This document shows positions 10,896-19,360 of a DNA stretch of 37,500 nucleotides, piece by piece. The translations under genes were made by a program, and so were the position numbers. The notes beneath the pieces are model-generated. The model saw only the letters and a list, made by a program, of their open reading frames with translations. It made no database searches and was not told the origin of the DNA. Every line of letters starts with the position of its first letter. The stretch's first letter is position 1. Source of the stretch: Symbiodinium natans (Eukaryota > Sar > Dinophyceae > Suessiales > Symbiodiniaceae); the NCBI GenBank assembly GCA_905221605.1, contig CAJNDS010000400.1:1-37500 (forward strand). Reading direction: 5' to 3'.

Positions 10896-13800
10896 ATGGC
10901 TGACCCCGGGCTGTCGACCCCTGTGCCTGAAGACGAAGACGACGAAGCTTTGTTTGGCCCCGGTGGTGCCCAGGACGGGCAACAACCGCCAACACAATCC
11001 CCTGGAGCTTTTGCTTCAGCGGGAGGACCCGCCACGGTCGTCGGACTTGACCCTCAACTCCAGCAGATGATGGTCCAGATGATGCAGAGTCAGCAAATGA
11101 TGATGCAGAATCAGCAACAGACACTTCAAGTTCTGGTGGCAAAGATGGAGGCCGACGAGAGAAGGAGACGTGAGCAGGAAGCATTGTCTGCAGCTGTGAG
11201 CAACCCATTTGGGGGTGCTTCAAGTGCAGCAGCTGCTGGAAGTCCTACGGCAAAAGCTTCTTCTCCTCCACCGGCGCCATCACAGAACCTGCATGTTGGA
11301 AGTAACCGTGCAGAGAAGTATCTGCCAGCATTGCCGCTCATCGATAATGTTTCGATGGGAAAAGGGCGTGTGAGAGAGCTGGAGGAGTACCATCGGTGGT
11401 GCGAGGTGCTTGCTTCCTGGCTGGCGTTGATAGACGACAACTATGTCAATGAGTTGCGCCAGGCAATGACGCATGACCGTGAGATCAAGCAGTCTGACAT
11501 GGCAGTTCCGGTAGCCTCGCGTTCGGCAAGGTTGTTTTACTACCTGCAACAAAGTCTGCAGAAGTTCGAACGTGGGATGGAACTGGTGAGAAGCACGTCG
11601 ATGCGTCAAGGACAAGCTGCTTGTGGTTATGAGGTGATGCGTCAAATGCACCAGACCTTCAGCATGAGAGATGAAGCCCTTCGCCTAACTTCGAAGGCGA
11701 GTTCGTACAAGCGACCGCTTGACTGCGTCCGCTTCCTTGAGGACGAGCTTGGGAAGGTAGACCAGAAGCTGCATCGGTTCCCTGAACTGAGGCTTGGAGC
11801 CTCTGATCGTTCAACCCTTCTTCTTCAATCTGTCAGCCCAGAGTGTAGGCATTACGTTGTCCTGCATGGGAAGTCTGGGAGCTGGGAGGAACTGGTTGAA
11901 AGCATCCGGTTCTACGAGGAGCAAACCCGATTGTGTGATGCCGGTTCGCTGAATGCAGTTGGGGAGCGCGGCCTCTGCTGGAACTGTGGCAAATCAGGCC
12001 ATATGAGTTGGCAGTGCCCCGACAAGAGCTCTGGAAAAGGGAAGAAGAGGGATGAACCGAAAGGTGGAAAGCCTTCTGGTTCCAAGAATCGAGAGAAGAG
12101 TCCTAAAGGCAAGGGCAAAGGCAAAGGGAAGACAGACAAAGGAAAGGGTGGAAAGCCCAAGGGGAAGCCCAAGAACAAAGGAAAGCCCAAGGGCCGAGCT
12201 GTGGAAGACGAGCAGTCTGACCAGGTGATGGCGATGCGGTCTCATCATCTGAGTGGCTTGGGTCCGGGGACAAGAACTAATGAGCCCAATGAAGCTGAGC
12301 CCCCTCGTCTCACCATGACGAACGGAGAGATCGAGAGACTGAACCAGTCCTCCTCTAGGAATAGCTCTTTCGCATGGCTCATTGATAGTGGAGCCACCTG
12401 CCACGTGTTGTCAGAGAGTGCGTTGGGTCTTTACGAAGTCGTCAAGGAGCATTCGGGACCTCTTCCTGTGCTCATGAGTGCTAGCGATACGCCCATGGAA
12501 TGTGTCAAGTTGGTTGACATTCGGGTGAAGTTTGGGAAGTTGGGGCCCGTAGTGCTTCAACAGGTCTTGGTTTGCAAGATTGGTTTCAACGTAGTGAGTT
12601 CTTGGCAAGCATCCCTTTCGGGATGGAATACCTGGCTCACCTCAGAGCCTGGAGCAAGCTGCTTGGTGAAGCAGACGGAACGAGGTTCCTCGATGTGGGT
12701 GCCTTTGGTTCGTGAAGCCAGGAGCTGGTGGGCGTTGGCTAAGGAGATTGGCCCTACCAAGGCAAAGCCGAAAGGAAGAAGAAGCAAAGGGGACTCACCC
12801 AAGCCGGGGTGGAGCCCGAACGACGACGCGATGGAAGTGGATAAGGTGCAGAAGAAGGCACCGCCCAACGTAGGAAGAGCATTGGAGGTGACGCCTTTTA
12901 AGTTTTTGCTGCGAGCATTTTCAGTGAAGCAACATGTGGGGGAACATGAGCTGCATGAGCATGTTTTTCAGGAGCGTTTGAGTGGATGTGAGCATGCTGC
13001 AGTTGCGAAAGTAGGAGTAGACCTGGAAACCCCACCCTCTGCATGTTGTGCTGAAGCTTTATGTTCCGCCGCAGCTGTTGTGCTTAAGTCTGCAAGCAAC
13101 ACGTCTTTGGAGAAGCAAACCAGTAGGGACACACGCTGTGGAGACAAGGGTTTTGAGTGCGTAGGGGTAGGGCCTGTGCCGCTCCAGCCTCAGAGTGTTT
13201 GCATTAGGAGTAGGAGTGTCTTGCGTGTAGGACGTAGGAGTGACTTGCACCCCAGCGCTTGTGTGCCTGAGTGTTTGTTGGGACAGAGTGAAGAGAGGAA
13301 GTGTGCCTTTCGGAGTTTGCGTTGGCCAGGAGTGTTTCTGAAAGCATTGCTGGTGTTGTGTGCTCTAGGAGTGTTTTGCTCAAAGCCTGGAGCCTTTGTA
13401 AGGGACCTTGGAAAGGATGGAGCTTCCGGAAGCCTCGCCTCCGCTCTGTCTTGTGAACTCCCAAAGTGGGAGTGTGGCCCAGGTGGAAGCCTTTTCGACG
13501 AGCATGATTGCTCGTCTTGCGCACCGTTTCGAGGAGGAAGGTCAGCTGTCTCTTTCGAGGCAGCTTCTCCAAAACATCGACCTTTTTACCTCGACCCCTG
13601 GCTCGGTCGAACGGCTGTTGGGGATTCCAGCCTGCCTTGGGGAGTTGGAGACACAGGAGTTGGTGATCAATACAAGCGGCATTCCGGTGAAGCAACCTAT
13701 GCTCATTGCCGAGCTGCGAGCCATTGCTGCTCCGACGGTGGACCAGTCGGTTTTGACGGACACCCTCGTCGAAGAGCACGACCGTCGTGCAGAGTATGCA

Positions 13801-16631
13801 AGGTATGGCTATGTTTTGACCACCATGGGGGTGGTAGTTGCCGATGTGAGTGCTACCATCCGCCAACCGCACCTTCCATGCGAGCAAAGGGGGTACTGGC
13901 GCAACAATCAGGTTGGCATCCAGCTCACCTTGAAGAAATTCCTTCTGTACCTGGAGGCGATTCGAGAGTTGCGGTGCCATCCTGCTCAATACCAGTTGTT
14001 CGAGGCAGGGCTAGCAAGCATTCTGCCAAACGAGCTCAAGGTCGAGCGTGTGCCGGCTGCCGACTTGAGAGCGCTTTTGGCGGACGTGCTCGTCCAGAGC
14101 AACCGCCGGGTGACTTTGGCTGCTCAACCGCCAACTATAATACCGGATGTTGCACCATCCGCGTCGGGTGGCACGGCACCGCCTCTTCACAAAAGTGCCC
14201 CAGCTCCACCTCCTTCGGGGTGGGCTTTGCTCAACCAAGCGCGTGCAAAAGCCGAGGCAATGATTCGATTGCATGCCGACATGAAGAGAGCTGCAACAGC
14301 CGAGGTGGCTCCATCATCGTCGACGGGCCCCGCTTTTCCACCAGGGCCTCCGGCTTTCTTGCCGTTCAGCCCTCCTTCCCCGCTTACGCCGTCCGTCTTT
14401 TCCTATGCTCCATCTTCGGCACCAGGCACGCCTATGGAAGCAGGCATGCCTCTAACTCCGCCTCCTCTACCTCCTCCATCTTGGGCACCAGGCACGCCTA
14501 TGGAAGCAAGCCTGCCTATACCTCCGCCTCCTCTACCTCCTCCATCGACACCGCACCCAGATACATTGAGGGAGCTTGCGGGCGAGGTTCCAATGGAGGT
14601 CGAGACGCCGATGACGCCCGTGGAGGCATTCGGTGCCCCTGGGACCCCTATGGACGTGAGTTCCGAGGTCCCAATGGAGCCAATGGTCGGTGGCATTGGA
14701 AGTCCGGGGAGCGCTTCTCCTTTGACCCCGCCGGCAGAGACGAGTATGGTGGTTCCAAACCCACCTATGGACAATTCGGATGTGGGAGACTCTGGCTCCG
14801 AGATGGATTGATATGCTTGGGTATGGGCCCTGAGGGCCTAAAAGCCGGGCATGAGTTGCTCCGATCTTCGCCGCAATGCACAAAATTGGTAGGAGTAGGT
14901 CTGAAAGCCCTGCTGTTTGCAGTAGGAGACTGGCTGTGTGCATTAGGAGGTAGGGTAGGAGCGTTTGAGTGCTTGGTAGGTGACTGTGAGTGCAGCCTGC
15001 CTGCCGCGAATGGGTCTGCACACTGTCCCTCTGTGCCCAGGTCTTCATGGAAAAGAAGCAGTGCCTTGGCTTTAGGGTTGGTTCTGGGTTTGGTTTTCAG
15101 AGGTTGGCTGCGTAGGTGCGTGAAGCTTTTGAGTGTGCGCCGTAGGAGTAGGCTGAAGTTTGTGCGTGTAACTTTGGTAGGACGTGTGCCACGTAGGTCT
15201 TGGAGTGTTGTGCGCCGCCTGTTGTTTTTGCGTGGCGTGCTTGCTTGTGAGTTGAAAGCTGAGCCTACGGGCGAGGAAGCAAAAGGGCCAATGATGAAAC
15301 GTTGGCGTGCCTTGAAGAAGTGGGCCTTGTGTGGGCTTGGGTCCCTGCGGGGGTCCGAGCAAAAGAAGGCCGTGGCACGTTCTGAGGCCCTGCGTATGCT
15401 TGCTGGTTTGCCGACCCCGGTTGTTGTGAATTCGGAGTCGGAGGAAGAGTTGATTCCTGATCCGTTGGAAGCTGAACTTGCGAAACCCAGCGGAAGTGAA
15501 CCCCCTAGGCCCTCCGATGTTCGAAAGAAACCCCGTGTGGAGAATGTTCCCTCAGGTGAACCGGGTGCCCTGAGTTCCCCGGAGGTGGTGAGCGATGCTC
15601 TGGATCCTGAGGTTCCGGTCTATTTGACCTCGGAGCGGCTGAAGGCGCACCGAAATAAGGGCCACCAACCTTATCTTAGTTGCTGTGACACATGTCAAAG
15701 CGCTAGAGGGAGAGTGCCGGCTCGTAGGAAGCACATGAAACACCACCACGGACCCGGAGAGTTGCAAGTCGACTTTGGATTTTTCGGAAAGAATGTTCGT
15801 TTCCTTCTCATGGTTCATGTGGTGTCGGGGTACATACATACCGTGGTCTTAGGACCTGAGGATGAAGTGCCCGCTGTATCGGTTTGCAAAGCCTTTACGG
15901 AAATGGGATTGAGTGGATTGGACATTGTTGTCCACGGGGACCAAGAAAATCTCCTCGAGAGTGTTTTCCGCAATGCAGCGAAACACCGGACATTCGGGGG
16001 GAGGTCAATGCACTGGGTCCCGTTCGCGATAAACAGACCTCAAGCGAAGGGCATCGTTGAACGCCATGTTTGCCTTGTGAAAGAAGCGTTCTGGTCTGTT
16101 TGGCTGGGCTTAGAAGAGCGTGTAGGTGAAAAGTTGCCTCTAGGGAGCCATCTGTTTGTTGAGGCCATGAGGTACTCTGTGAGGATGCATAACTTGTTTC
16201 ATGTGTCCAAGGAACACAGCACGCCGTTGGAGAGACTGCGTGGGTCGACAGTTCAGCCAGTGAAGAGCTGTGAGTTTGGGGTTGTGGGTCACCGCGGAAA
16301 GCGCTTGGTGAGGGCACTCTATGTAGGACCTCACGGTGCTAATGGATCCGGGATTCGGGTCTTTGTTCCAATAGGTATTGGAAAGCCCCCTCGTTTGGAA
16401 ATCTTCAGCTCTTTTCGTGCCAAAGATCCAGTGGAGTTTGACAAAGCTGCTTTGCGTGACCTTCAAGGTAATAAGGAAGACCCTGAAAGACCCATCAAGT
16501 TCGATGTTCCAATCGATGGTCCGAGTCCGCCGCTTGATTCCTCAAATATCCCTGAAGGAAGTCTTGAGTTTCCTGTTGAACGCACCGAACCACCTGCTCT
16601 TGAGGGAGCCTCCCGGAGGCGTAGGTCTTGA
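10896..16631 (+). CDS. Gag-protease-integrase polyprotein of Ty1/copia element
   Basis: This is a 1911-codon ORF starting at ATG in good context (GCCATGG) 44 bp after the LTR. Residues ~50-95 are Gln/Met-rich and likely coiled coil; ~130-350 are Gag-like. A CCHC zinc knuckle, CWNCGKSGHMSWQC, is at 361-374, followed by a Lys/Gly-rich basic tail. The aspartic protease signature LIDSGATCHV has its catalytic Asp at 497. Integrase shows an HHCC-type finger (H1585, H1590, C1597, C1600) and the DDE residues D1626, D1682 and E1722. The protease-integrase interval (~560-1560) is far longer than usual. From ~840 to ~1305 its composition is Ser/Cys/Arg/His-rich and looks like an out-of-frame reading, because another ORF overlaps there. 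The ORF ends at TGA (16,629-16,631); RT lies in the +1 frame. Confidence 0.88.
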   Translation: MADPGLSTPVPEDEDDEALFGPGGAQDGQQPPTQSPGAFASAGGPATVVGLDPQLQQMMVQMMQSQQMMMQNQQQTLQVLVAKMEADERRRREQEALSAAVSNPFGGASSAAAAGSPTAKASSPPPAPSQNLHVGSNRAEKYLPALPLIDNVSMGKGRVRELEEYHRWCEVLASWLALIDDNYVNELRQAMTHDREIKQSDMAVPVASRSARLFYYLQQSLQKFERGMELVRSTSMRQGQAACGYEVMRQMHQTFSMRDEALRLTSKASSYKRPLDCVRFLEDELGKVDQKLHRFPELRLGASDRSTLLLQSVSPECRHYVVLHGKSGSWEELVESIRFYEEQTRLCDAGSLNAVGERGLCWNCGKSGHMSWQCPDKSSGKGKKRDEPKGGKPSGSKNREKSPKGKGKGKGKTDKGKGGKPKGKPKNKGKPKGRAVEDEQSDQVMAMRSHHLSGLGPGTRTNEPNEAEPPRLTMTNGEIERLNQSSSRNSSFAWLIDSGATCHVLSESALGLYEVVKEHSGPLPVLMSASDTPMECVKLVDIRVKFGKLGPVVLQQVLVCKIGFNVVSSWQASLSGWNTWLTSEPGASCLVKQTERGSSMWVPLVREARSWWALAKEIGPTKAKPKGRRSKGDSPKPGWSPNDDAMEVDKVQKKAPPNVGRALEVTPFKFLLRAFSVKQHVGEHELHEHVFQERLSGCEHAAVAKVGVDLETPPSACCAEALCSAAAVVLKSASNTSLEKQTSRDTRCGDKGFECVGVGPVPLQPQSVCIRSRSVLRVGRRSDLHPSACVPECLLGQSEERKCAFRSLRWPGVFLKALLVLCALGVFCSKPGAFVRDLGKDGASGSLASALSCELPKWECGPGGSLFDEHDCSSCAPFRGGRSAVSFEAASPKHRPFYLDPWLGRTAVGDSSLPWGVGDTGVGDQYKRHSGEATYAHCRAASHCCSDGGPVGFDGHPRRRARPSCRVCKVWLCFDHHGGGSCRCECYHPPTAPSMRAKGVLAQQSGWHPAHLEEIPSVPGGDSRVAVPSCSIPVVRGRASKHSAKRAQGRACAGCRLESAFGGRARPEQPPGDFGCSTANYNTGCCTIRVGWHGTASSQKCPSSTSFGVGFAQPSACKSRGNDSIACRHEESCNSRGGSIIVDGPRFSTRASGFLAVQPSFPAYAVRLFLCSIFGTRHAYGSRHASNSASSTSSILGTRHAYGSKPAYTSASSTSSIDTAPRYIEGACGRGSNGGRDADDARGGIRCPWDPYGREFRGPNGANGRWHWKSGERFSFDPAGRDEYGGSKPTYGQFGCGRLWLRDGLICLGMGPEGLKAGHELLRSSPQCTKLVGVGLKALLFAVGDWLCALGGRVGAFECLVGDCECSLPAANGSAHCPSVPRSSWKRSSALALGLVLGLVFRGWLRRCVKLLSVRRRSRLKFVRVTLVGRVPRRSWSVVRRLLFLRGVLACELKAEPTGEEAKGPMMKRWRALKKWALCGLGSLRGSEQKKAVARSEALRMLAGLPTPVVVNSESEEELIPDPLEAELAKPSGSEPPRPSDVRKKPRVENVPSGEPGALSSPEVVSDALDPEVPVYLTSERLKAHRNKGHQPYLSCCDTCQSARGRVPARRKHMKHHHGPGELQVDFGFFGKNVRFLLMVHVVSGYIHTVVLGPEDEVPAVSVCKAFTEMGLSGLDIVVHGDQENLLESVFRNAAKHRTFGGRSMHWVPFAINRPQAKGIVERHVCLVKEAFWSVWLGLEERVGEKLPLGSHLFVEAMRYSVRMHNLFHVSKEHSTPLERLRGSTVQPVKSCEFGVVGHRGKRLVRALYVGPHGANGSGIRVFVPIGIGKPPRLEIFSSFRAKDPVEFDKAALRDLQGNKEDPERPIKFDVPIDGPSPPLDSSNIPEGSLEFPVERTEPPALEGASRRRRS
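13417..14811 (+). CDS. Unrecognised proline-rich protein overlapping Gag-Pol in another frame
   Basis: This 464-codon ORF lies in the +1 frame relative to Gag-Pol and entirely inside it. It starts at ATG 13,417 with A at -3 and G at +4. The N-terminal half looks like a folded protein, with mixed hydrophobic and charged helical stretches such as the region after QVGIQLTLKKFLLYLEAI. The C-terminal half has three APGTPM-type repeats and PPPLPPP tracts, then an acidic end. Over the same bases the Gag-Pol frame reads as atypical Ser/Cys/Arg/His-rich sequence. No family was recognised. It may be captured host or foreign sequence, an accessory retroelement protein, or a chance open frame; its length and protein-like composition favour real coding, now or in the past. 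Expression from a separate or spliced RNA would be needed. Confidence 0.5.
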   Translation: MELPEASPPLCLVNSQSGSVAQVEAFSTSMIARLAHRFEEEGQLSLSRQLLQNIDLFTSTPGSVERLLGIPACLGELETQELVINTSGIPVKQPMLIAELRAIAAPTVDQSVLTDTLVEEHDRRAEYARYGYVLTTMGVVVADVSATIRQPHLPCEQRGYWRNNQVGIQLTLKKFLLYLEAIRELRCHPAQYQLFEAGLASILPNELKVERVPAADLRALLADVLVQSNRRVTLAAQPPTIIPDVAPSASGGTAPPLHKSAPAPPPSGWALLNQARAKAEAMIRLHADMKRAATAEVAPSSSTGPAFPPGPPAFLPFSPPSPLTPSVFSYAPSSAPGTPMEAGMPLTPPPLPPPSWAPGTPMEASLPIPPPPLPPPSTPHPDTLRELAGEVPMEVETPMTPVEAFGAPGTPMDVSSEVPMEPMVGGIGSPGSASPLTPPAETSMVVPNPPMDNSDVGDSGSEMD

Positions 16632-19242
16632 GGACCTCGACGCCCCTATGGATCCAGGAGAAGACGATGCCATGGAAGAGGGCCTGACGTGGCTCTATGA
16701 GCATGGCCTTAGGCAACTCTTTGATGGGCCTGACTTGAGAGTAACGACAAAAATCCGTAAGGGAGATGATGTCAAAGAGTGGTTCCGTATGAAGTTTGGT
16801 GGAAAGAAGATTTGGGTCCATGTCCCGGACAATGCGGTTTGCGAAGTTTCTGGCAAGGTTTTGCCTCGTAAGCATCTTGAAGAAGGTATGAGACTCGAGC
16901 TCTCAGAACTTGATGCTTTTGGTGTAGCTACGATTATAGGAGAAGCTGAGGCCCGTAAACGAGCTACGCGGAGAATCCATACGACTAGGTGGGTTCTGAC
17001 TTCGAAACCGTCGGCCACGAACCCTGAACGAGTTCGTGCTCGTCTTGTTGTGAGAGACTATGCATTTGGATCCAATCCTCTAGCTGATGGGATATATTCC
17101 CCCACCACGTCTTTGGAAGCCTTGAGGGGTGTCCTTGCTATTCATGCTGTCAGAGGTGGCACCTTGTTGTCAGCAGATGTGAGCGTTGCCTTCATGCAAG
17201 CGCCTGTGCAGGGAGTAGAGTGTATCCGGTTTCCGAATGGGATGTATGATGAGGAGAACAAGCCGCTGTTTGCGCAGCTACACAAAGCCATGAATGGCTT
17301 GAGAGTAGGACCACTGAGCTGGTACCTAGAGTTTACAAGCACGCTGCGTAAGCAGTTTGGGTTTGGTGAGACTGCCGACCCTACTGTGCATCACCGGCTT
17401 GAGAAGGATGGTGCGCTGACCTTGGTGTTAGTGTATGTTGACGATCTCATCATCTTTTCCCAGAATCCGCCAGTTGCCAAGGATCTGTACGCTAAGCTAG
17501 CGAAGATCTATAAAATGAAGCAGACAGGGCTTCTAGAACCTGGCAAGACTGGGCAGCTCGAGTTCTTGGGTCGAGTGATCGCCCGAACCACTGAGCACGG
17601 GCCTGTGTTCTTTGGCCTGAAGCCGGGGTACTTGAAGTCGCTTGGAGAAGAGTTTGGCATTAGCGGAAAAGGTGTGAAACCAGTGCTGGGAAACCTCGAG
17701 AGGGAGTACCGGAAGAAGGAGGCTGGAACACCTATCAGCACTGAGGCGTATGAACGCTATAGACGTGTGCTTGGTAAGTTGATGTGGGCAAGCCTGACGT
17801 TGCCGCATTTGTCCTACCCGGTAGGATTTCTGGGCCGGTATCAGAGTGACCCAGATAGCCAGGCAGAAGCTTGCTTGAGACGCGTGGTTCGCTGGGTGAT
17901 GGCTTTGCCTGAGTACCTTCAGCGATTTTCGGCAGAAGCGTTGGAGTATCCTTGCTGCGCTTCGGAAACCAGGCTCTCTGGCTTTGTGGATGCGTCATGG
18001 AACATTTGCTCTGTGTCTGGTGCTATCGTGAAGTGGCATGGCATCATGATCAAAACTTTCTCGCGGAAACAGTCGGTGACCGCGTTGAGTTCGGCGGAGG
18101 CCGAATTGGCAGCCCTGACTGAGGCAGCCAAAGAGTCGGTGTACTTGTCTTTGCTCATGGAAACGCTCCTGTATGGAATGCCCAAAGGAGAGACCGGTGA
18201 GTTTCCGATTCACCTGGCTTCGGATTCGGAAGCCGCTTTGTCGATTAGCAAAATGACGGGGTTGTTACGCCGTGTTCGGCACCTGGAGCTTCGTCATCGC
18301 TATCTTCAAGAGCTAGTCCACCTGGAAAGGCTGATTCTAAGCTTCATCAGTGGAGAACGGAATCCAGCCGATGGACTGACGAAATCTCCTGAGGAGTTGT
18401 TGCTTGAGCATTTGCTGGTTGCGTGTGGACTGGAAAGAGTGTGTGAAGAAGACCTTCAGGGTCTTGTAGTTCCTGAACACCTTCGTGAACGAATGGAAGA
18501 ACTTGAAGAAGTATGTGAAAAGCTTGAGAAAATCCCGACAAACCTGGCGAAGTACGAGCCAGTGGCAAGAGACCTTGCGTTGGGATCTGTTCCTCTGCTT
18601 GTGATCGAGGTGTTTTGTTCAACGGACAGTGCGTTGTGCCGAGCGTGTGCTCGTGACCGAGTAGCATATATAGGCATAACTGAGAAAGAAGACTTCTTAA
18701 GCAAGAGTACTCAAATGTTTCTAGGAGAGGTCTTGCTGTGTCTGTTGAGTAGGAAACCGCCCCAGATCTATGTCCACATAGCTTCCCCGTGTACCGCTGG
18801 ATGTAGCTACCGCTTTAAGAACTGGCATCGACCGAAGTTTCGACATCGGTGGCGAGAGCAGGTCAAGAAGCATGTTGCATCTTGGAAAGCTTTAGGACGA
18901 CTTCTGGAGGACCGCTGCAAAGAGATCCTGGTTACCCAGGAATGGCCAAAGAACTGTGGTCTTTGGAAGGAGGAAAGTTATCTGAAAGAAAAGAAGCGCC
19001 TTGGTCTGAACTTTGGAAGGGTTGTGGACCGTTGTGCCTTCGACGGGGTCTTTAAGCGGTGGTTCTTTGCTACAAACCGAGAGGAGTGGAGTGAAATCTT
19101 CTCTGGAAAGCCCTGTGACAAAAGTCATCAGCATGTTTCACTTGCTAGTGTCGAAGAAACAGGTATCTATCCGACTAAACTGGGTAGAGCTCTTTTGCGT
19201 GCTGCGAAAGTCACGTTAGGTCTTGTAGGAACACCTTCTTAG
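16378..19242 (+). CDS. Reverse transcriptase-RNase H with methyltransferase-like extension
   Basis: This frame is open from 16,378 (the first codon is TTG, not ATG). The part used is probably from 16,630 onward, reached by a +1 shift from Gag-Pol. Copia-type RT is shown by SADVSVAFMQAPV (about 17,170) and the catalytic YVDD at 17,434-17,445. RNase H follows with GFVDASW (Asp codon 17,989), SSAEAEL (Glu codon 18,097), LASDSEAA (Asp codon 18,223), and a final RHLELRHRYLQE. Ty1/copia polyproteins normally stop soon after this, but here about 270 more residues follow. They include VIEVFCSTDSALC, IASPCTAGCSY (Cys codon 18,790) and a C-x4-H-x-H cluster (19,114-19,134). The PC motif after a Rossmann-like start resembles C5-methyltransferase motif IV, but motif I lacks the usual glycines, so activity is uncertain. 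Confidence 0.85.
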   Translation: MESPLVWKSSALFVPKIQWSLTKLLCVTFKVIRKTLKDPSSSMFQSMVRVRRLIPQISLKEVLSFLLNAPNHLLLREPPGGVGLEDLDAPMDPGEDDAMEEGLTWLYEHGLRQLFDGPDLRVTTKIRKGDDVKEWFRMKFGGKKIWVHVPDNAVCEVSGKVLPRKHLEEGMRLELSELDAFGVATIIGEAEARKRATRRIHTTRWVLTSKPSATNPERVRARLVVRDYAFGSNPLADGIYSPTTSLEALRGVLAIHAVRGGTLLSADVSVAFMQAPVQGVECIRFPNGMYDEENKPLFAQLHKAMNGLRVGPLSWYLEFTSTLRKQFGFGETADPTVHHRLEKDGALTLVLVYVDDLIIFSQNPPVAKDLYAKLAKIYKMKQTGLLEPGKTGQLEFLGRVIARTTEHGPVFFGLKPGYLKSLGEEFGISGKGVKPVLGNLEREYRKKEAGTPISTEAYERYRRVLGKLMWASLTLPHLSYPVGFLGRYQSDPDSQAEACLRRVVRWVMALPEYLQRFSAEALEYPCCASETRLSGFVDASWNICSVSGAIVKWHGIMIKTFSRKQSVTALSSAEAELAALTEAAKESVYLSLLMETLLYGMPKGETGEFPIHLASDSEAALSISKMTGLLRRVRHLELRHRYLQELVHLERLILSFISGERNPADGLTKSPEELLLEHLLVACGLERVCEEDLQGLVVPEHLRERMEELEEVCEKLEKIPTNLAKYEPVARDLALGSVPLLVIEVFCSTDSALCRACARDRVAYIGITEKEDFLSKSTQMFLGEVLLCLLSRKPPQIYVHIASPCTAGCSYRFKNWHRPKFRHRWREQVKKHVASWKALGRLLEDRCKEILVTQEWPKNCGLWKEESYLKEKKRLGLNFGRVVDRCAFDGVFKRWFFATNREEWSEIFSGKPCDKSHQHVSLASVEETGIYPTKLGRALLRAAKVTLGLVGTPS
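16626..16632 (+). promoter_or_regulatory. Candidate +1 frameshift site at the Gag-Pol stop
   Basis: The zero frame reads TCT TGA. Skipping the T at 16,629 gives GAG at 16,630 and enters the RT frame directly. A sense codon followed by UGA with a +1 slip resembles the arrangement at ornithine-decarboxylase antizyme (UCC UGA) and bacterial RF2 sites, and Ty1 also uses +1 shifting, though at a different site. A simple one-base mutation is the alternative. Confidence 0.4.
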
Positions 19243-19360
19243 GTCGGCAGTAGGAGTGCTCGCTTTCGGACTTTGCCTGGGATGAGATGTTTAAGCACTG
19301 GAAACACCGAGCTGTGAAGAAGTGCGTGGCTCTGAGGCATCACAGTCCAAGCGGGGGTGT
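19243..19360. other. Pol 3' flank before the tandem units
   Basis: This short non-coding link contains GTAGGAGT-type motifs also found in the protease-integrase spacer. No gene was seen. Confidence 0.4.

Noticed and set aside
13204-13989. 261-codon minus-strand ORF opposite the Gag-Pol spacer
   Set aside because: It is a shadow of the two open + frames; its composition is not protein-like and it has no motif.
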